Shown: piece after piece, positions 16,868 through 19,265 of the stretch | Layout: each line of letters begins with the position of its first letter | Numbering within the stretch: position 1 is the first letter of the stretch | Assembly (NCBI GenBank): GCA_028869495.1 | Contig: JAGWRY010000134.1 | Coordinates: 1-19,265, forward strand | Length of the DNA stretch: 19,265 nt | Origin: Elusimicrobiota bacterium | Lineage (GTDB): Bacteria; Elusimicrobiota; Elusimicrobia; UBA1565; UBA9628 | Reading direction: 5' to 3' | The notes under the pieces: model-generated | The model's input: the letters and a program-made list of their open reading frames with translations, nothing else | Databases searched by the model: none | What the model was told of the DNA's origin: nothing | Position numbers and translations under genes: made by a program

Positions 16868-18646
16868 CTAGACGTCCACGTCCGACGTCGTCACGCGCAT
16901 CATCTCCTCGACCGTCGTCGCGCCGGCGAGGAGCTTGCGGATCGCGCACATGCGCAGGGTCAGCATGCCCTGCTTCATCGACTGGATCTTGATGTCCCGG
17001 GCCGACGCGCGCTCCAGGATCAGCTGGCGGATCGCGTCGGTCACCTCCATGACCTCGTAGAGGCCCTGCCGTCCGCGGTAGCCGGTGTTCGCGCAGTTCT
17101 CGCAGCCCTTGCCCTTGTACAGGACGATCTTGCCCTTGCCGGTCGTCTGGACCTGAGCCTCCGGCACGCCCAGCTTGATCAGCCAGTCGCGCTCCACCTC
17201 GTAGGGCTCGCGGCACTTGGGGCAGATCGCGCGCACGAGGCGCTGGGCCTCGACCATCAGCAGGGCCGAGCTGATCAGGAACGGCTCGACGCCCATCATG
17301 CCCAGGCGCGTGATCGTCTGCGACGTGTCGTTCGTGTGCAGGGTCGAGAAGACGAGGTGGCCGGTCAGCGCCGCGTTGATCGCGATCGTCGCGGTCTCCT
17401 GGTCGCGGATCTCGCCGACCATGATCACGTCCGGGTCCTGGCGCAGGAACGAGCGCAGGGCCGCCGCGAAGGTCAGGCCGACCTGGTTGTTGACCTGGAC
17501 CTGGTTGATGCCCTGCAGCTGGTACTCGACCGGGTCCTCCGCCGTCATGATGTTGCAGTCGGGAGTGTTCAGGTTCGCGAGCGCCGAGTACAGCGTCGTC
17601 GACTTGCCCGAGCCGGTCGGGCCCGTGACGAGGTTCACGCCGTACGGGGCCTCCATCGCCTTCTTGAAGACGGCCATCGCCTCCGGCTCGAAGCCGAGCT
17701 GGGTCATCTGCACCTTGAGTCCCGAGGAATCCAGGATGCGGATGACGATCTTCTCGCCGGGGGCGCAGGGCAGGATCGACACGCGCATGTCGACCTCCTT
17801 GCCGGCGACCTTGATCTTCATGCGCCCGTCCTGGGGGACGCGCTTCTCCGCGATGTTCAGGTTCGACATGATCTTCACGCGCGCGCAGATCGCGTTGTGG
17901 AACTTCTTCGGCGGGGCCGCCTGCTCGTGCAGGACGCCGTCGATCCGGTAGCGGATGCGGAGCTCCTTCTGGTAGGCCTCGATGTGGATGTCCGACGCGC
18001 GGACCTTGACCGCGCCGGCCAGGATCAAGTTGACCATCTTGATCACCGGCGCGTCCTCGGCCTCCTTCTCGAGGGCGGCTTCGCTGGCCTCGGCGTTCTT
18101 CTCCTCGACGTGCTCGATCCCGTCGGCGGCCTCCTCGTCCACCTGCGACTGCTTGACGATGTCCTCGAGGGCCTCCTGCGAGGTCGCCTGCTTGTAGTAC
18201 TTGTCGTGCGCGGCGGCGATCTCGCTCTCGGAGGCCAGGCAGCCGACGACGTCGCAGCCGGTCAGCATCTTGATGTCGTCGAGGACCATCACGTCGAGGG
18301 GGTCGGCGATCGCGACCGTGAGGCGGTCCTTCGTCTTGTTGAACGGCATCAGCATCTTCTGCCGCGCGATGGCCTCGGGCACGGCGGCGACGGCGTCCTC
18401 GGCGATCTCGCCGACGTCGGACAGAGACACGTAGGAGATGCCGGTCTTCTCCGCCAGGAACTGCAGGAGCTTGTCCTCGGCCAGGAAGCCCTGGTCGATC
18501 AGCAGGGTGCCCAGCTTCTCGCCGCCGCTCTTCTGCGCCTCGAGGGCCTTCTCGAGCTGATCGGAGGAAATGAGCTTCTCCTCGACCAAGAGGTCGGCCA
18601 GCCTCCGCGAGAGGCCGAGAGAGATCGCGTGCTGGGCGTTCGCCAT
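16868..18646 (-). CDS. pilB: Type IV pilus extension ATPase PilB
   Basis: A 592-aa GspE/PilB-family ATPase that powers pilus assembly. An N-terminal MshEN-type domain covers about 10-150 (LLVEEKLISSDQLEKALEAQ and LTVAIADPLD), a fold that in relatives can bind c-di-GMP. An acidic linker lies at ~155-200 (QSQVDEEAADGIEHVEEKN). The ATPase core has ASDIHIE at 217-223, Walker A GPTGSGKST at 342-350, Asp box AEDPVEY near 369-375, Walker B IMVGE at 408-412 and a His box near 428-440. The tetracysteine zinc site is CPKC (475-478) and CENC (515-518), diagnostic of PilB/GspE rather than PilT. ATG 18646 lies just below the promoter. It leads the pilB-pilT-pilC operon. Confidence 0.96.
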   Translation of the reverse strand: MANAQHAISLGLSRRLADLLVEEKLISSDQLEKALEAQKSGGEKLGTLLIDQGFLAEDKLLQFLAEKTGISYVSLSDVGEIAEDAVAAVPEAIARQKMLMPFNKTKDRLTVAIADPLDVMVLDDIKMLTGCDVVGCLASESEIAAAHDKYYKQATSQEALEDIVKQSQVDEEAADGIEHVEEKNAEASEAALEKEAEDAPVIKMVNLILAGAVKVRASDIHIEAYQKELRIRYRIDGVLHEQAAPPKKFHNAICARVKIMSNLNIAEKRVPQDGRMKIKVAGKEVDMRVSILPCAPGEKIVIRILDSSGLKVQMTQLGFEPEAMAVFKKAMEAPYGVNLVTGPTGSGKSTTLYSALANLNTPDCNIMTAEDPVEYQLQGINQVQVNNQVGLTFAAALRSFLRQDPDVIMVGEIRDQETATIAINAALTGHLVFSTLHTNDTSQTITRLGMMGVEPFLISSALLMVEAQRLVRAICPKCREPYEVERDWLIKLGVPEAQVQTTGKGKIVLYKGKGCENCANTGYRGRQGLYEVMEVTDAIRQLILERASARDIKIQSMKQGMLTLRMCAIRKLLAGATTVEEMMRVTTSDVDV

Positions 18647-18655
18647 TCCTGTTTA

Positions 18656-18684
18656 AGGTTAGGGTCCGGGGAGGACTTTGTCAA
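18656..18684 (-). promoter_or_regulatory. pilB-pilT-pilC promoter
   Basis: On the minus strand a perfect TTGACA (18684-18679) is followed after 17 bp by TAACCT (18661-18656), ending 9 nt before ATG 18646. The -10 match is only 3/6, but the -35 and spacing are ideal. A short CAGGA directly abuts the ATG, too close for a normal Shine-Dalgarno. Confidence 0.5.
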
Positions 18685-18707
18685 GGCCGGCGCATAGCCC
18701 CGGCATA

Positions 18708-18751
18708 TTAATAAGAAGTGAACTCCGGCCGCTTCAGATGCCGGAATTCAC
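18708..18751 (-). terminator. Intrinsic terminator overlapping the end of the upstream gene
   Basis: On the minus strand arms 18751-18740 (GTGAATTCCGGC) and 18729-18718 (GCCGGAGTTCAC) form a 12-bp stem with one G-U pair, which reads as a mismatch on the + strand, so it is oriented for minus transcripts. The 10-nt loop contains the stop codon of the partial gene at 18734. A T-rich tail TTCTTATT follows. This is the most complete intrinsic terminator in the window, and it separates that gene from the pilB promoter. Confidence 0.7.
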
Positions 18752-19265
18752 CGTGTCCGAGCCGAAGGCCCCGTCGTCCTCGGCCGGCGGGCGCAGGGCG
18801 CCCTCCTGGGGCAGGGGCAGGAGCGGGACCTGCTTGGGCGTCTCCTCGACGCGGCGGACGGCGCGGCGGACGGGGCGCCGCTTCGGCTTCGGGCGCGGCT
18901 TGGGCTTGCGCCGCTCCGCCGCGGGCTCGCCGGAGAGCAGCTTGCGCGCGGGCAGGTTCTTGCCGATCACGAGGCCCGGGCCCATGTCGGCCTCGAACAG
19001 GAACTGCGCGCCCTGGGCGCCGGCCCGCGACGGCACGAAGCGGTACTCGACGAGGTAGACGTCGTCCGCCGTCTTGCTCGCGCTCCACTGCTCCTGCCCC
19101 GCGGCGGGATCGGAGGCGTAGCGGCGCCGGAGGCGCGCCGCGACGGACCCGTCCTTGCCGTCCAGAGGGAACTCCTTGACCGTCTCGATCGCGGCGTTCG
19201 CCTGCGCCTGGGCCGCCGCCTGGGCGGCCTCTGCCGCGGCCTGCGCCTGCGCCGCGGCCTGCGCC
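18734..19265 (-). CDS. Unrecognised protein, 5'-truncated, with Ala/Gln-rich segment and basic Pro-rich tail
   Basis: The frame is open to the window edge, so the start is outside; the GTG at 19036 is internal. The visible ~176 residues contain three parts. First is a low-complexity Ala/Gln/Glu segment (AQAAAQ repeats), possibly helical or coiled. Next is a compact mixed domain of about 90 residues (ETVKEFPLDGKDGSVAARL, WSASKTADDVYLVEYRFV, QFLFEADMGPGLVIGKNL). Last is a strongly basic Lys/Pro/Arg stretch (RRKPKPRPKPKRRPVRRAV) with an acidic tail ending DTVNSGI. I do not recognise the family. It lies upstream of the pil operon on the same strand but ends at its own terminator, so a pilus role is not shown. 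Confidence 0.6.
   Translation of the reverse strand, partial: AQAAAQAQAAAEAAQAAAQAQANAAIETVKEFPLDGKDGSVAARLRRRYASDPAAGQEQWSASKTADDVYLVEYRFVPSRAGAQGAQFLFEADMGPGLVIGKNLPARKLLSGEPAAERRKPKPRPKPKRRPVRRAVRRVEETPKQVPLLPLPQEGALRPPAEDDGAFGSDTVNSGI
19233..19265. repeat. 15-bp direct repeats, 18-bp period, running off the window
   Basis: gccgcggcctgcgcc occurs at 19233-19247 and 19251-19265. It encodes part of the AQAAAQ-type repeat of the truncated protein on the minus strand. The window ends within the array, so its length is unknown. Confidence 0.65.

Overview
The window is about 70% GC by eye, almost fully coding, and reads as an ordinary chromosomal stretch of a diderm (outer-membrane) bacterium that makes type IV pili. 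Evidence for an outer membrane is the leuS-lptE-holA block, with LptE as a lipoprotein. The short secreted protein at the left edge ends in a FlgD-like/T9SS-like C-terminal domain, and YbeY has residues I associate with Bacteroidota-type sequences. Together with pilB-pilT-pilC this suggests a high-GC lineage such as Elusimicrobiota, but that is an inference from remembered patterns, not a database result. No tRNA, rRNA, CRISPR array, insertion sequence or phage gene was seen.

Layout. 1-500: 3' part of a secreted surface protein. 541-6119 (+): one tightly packed unit, GH57/DUF3536 glycoside hydrolase, phoH, ybeY, a degenerate LytM/M23-domain protein and a small HExxH metalloprotease, joined by overlapping start and stop codons. 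6127-6744 (+): variant metallo-beta-lactamase-fold protein. 6738-8468 (-): secreted gamma-glutamyltransferase. 8545-12738 (+): leuS, lptE, holA. 12807-13097 (-): rpsT. 13189-14511 (+): a minimal uvrC. 14516-18646 (-): pilB, pilT, pilC, the type IV pilus extension ATPase, retraction ATPase and platform protein. 18734-19265 (-): 3' end of an unrecognised protein with its own terminator.

Regulatory pattern. Each of the seven genes that begins a transcription unit has a -10-like hexamer ending only 5-9 nt before its start codon and no Shine-Dalgarno sequence (GH57, MBL, ggt, leuS, rpsT, uvrC, pilB). Three of them (ggt, rpsT, pilB) also have TTGACA/TTGACG at 17-18 bp spacing. This predicts leaderless or nearly leaderless mRNAs. 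Several downstream operon genes (phoH, lptE, pilT, pilC) instead have good Shine-Dalgarno sequences, and others rely on overlapping stop/start codons. The pattern also settles several start codons. Three gene ends carry inverted repeats that include the stop codons.

I see no wholly new multi-gene system. The points most worth a second look are the leaderless promoter architecture, the degenerate LytM protein coupled to a mini-metalloprotease behind phoH-ybeY, the UvrC lacking its linker and HhH domains, and the sharp base-composition shift at the 3' end of leuS.
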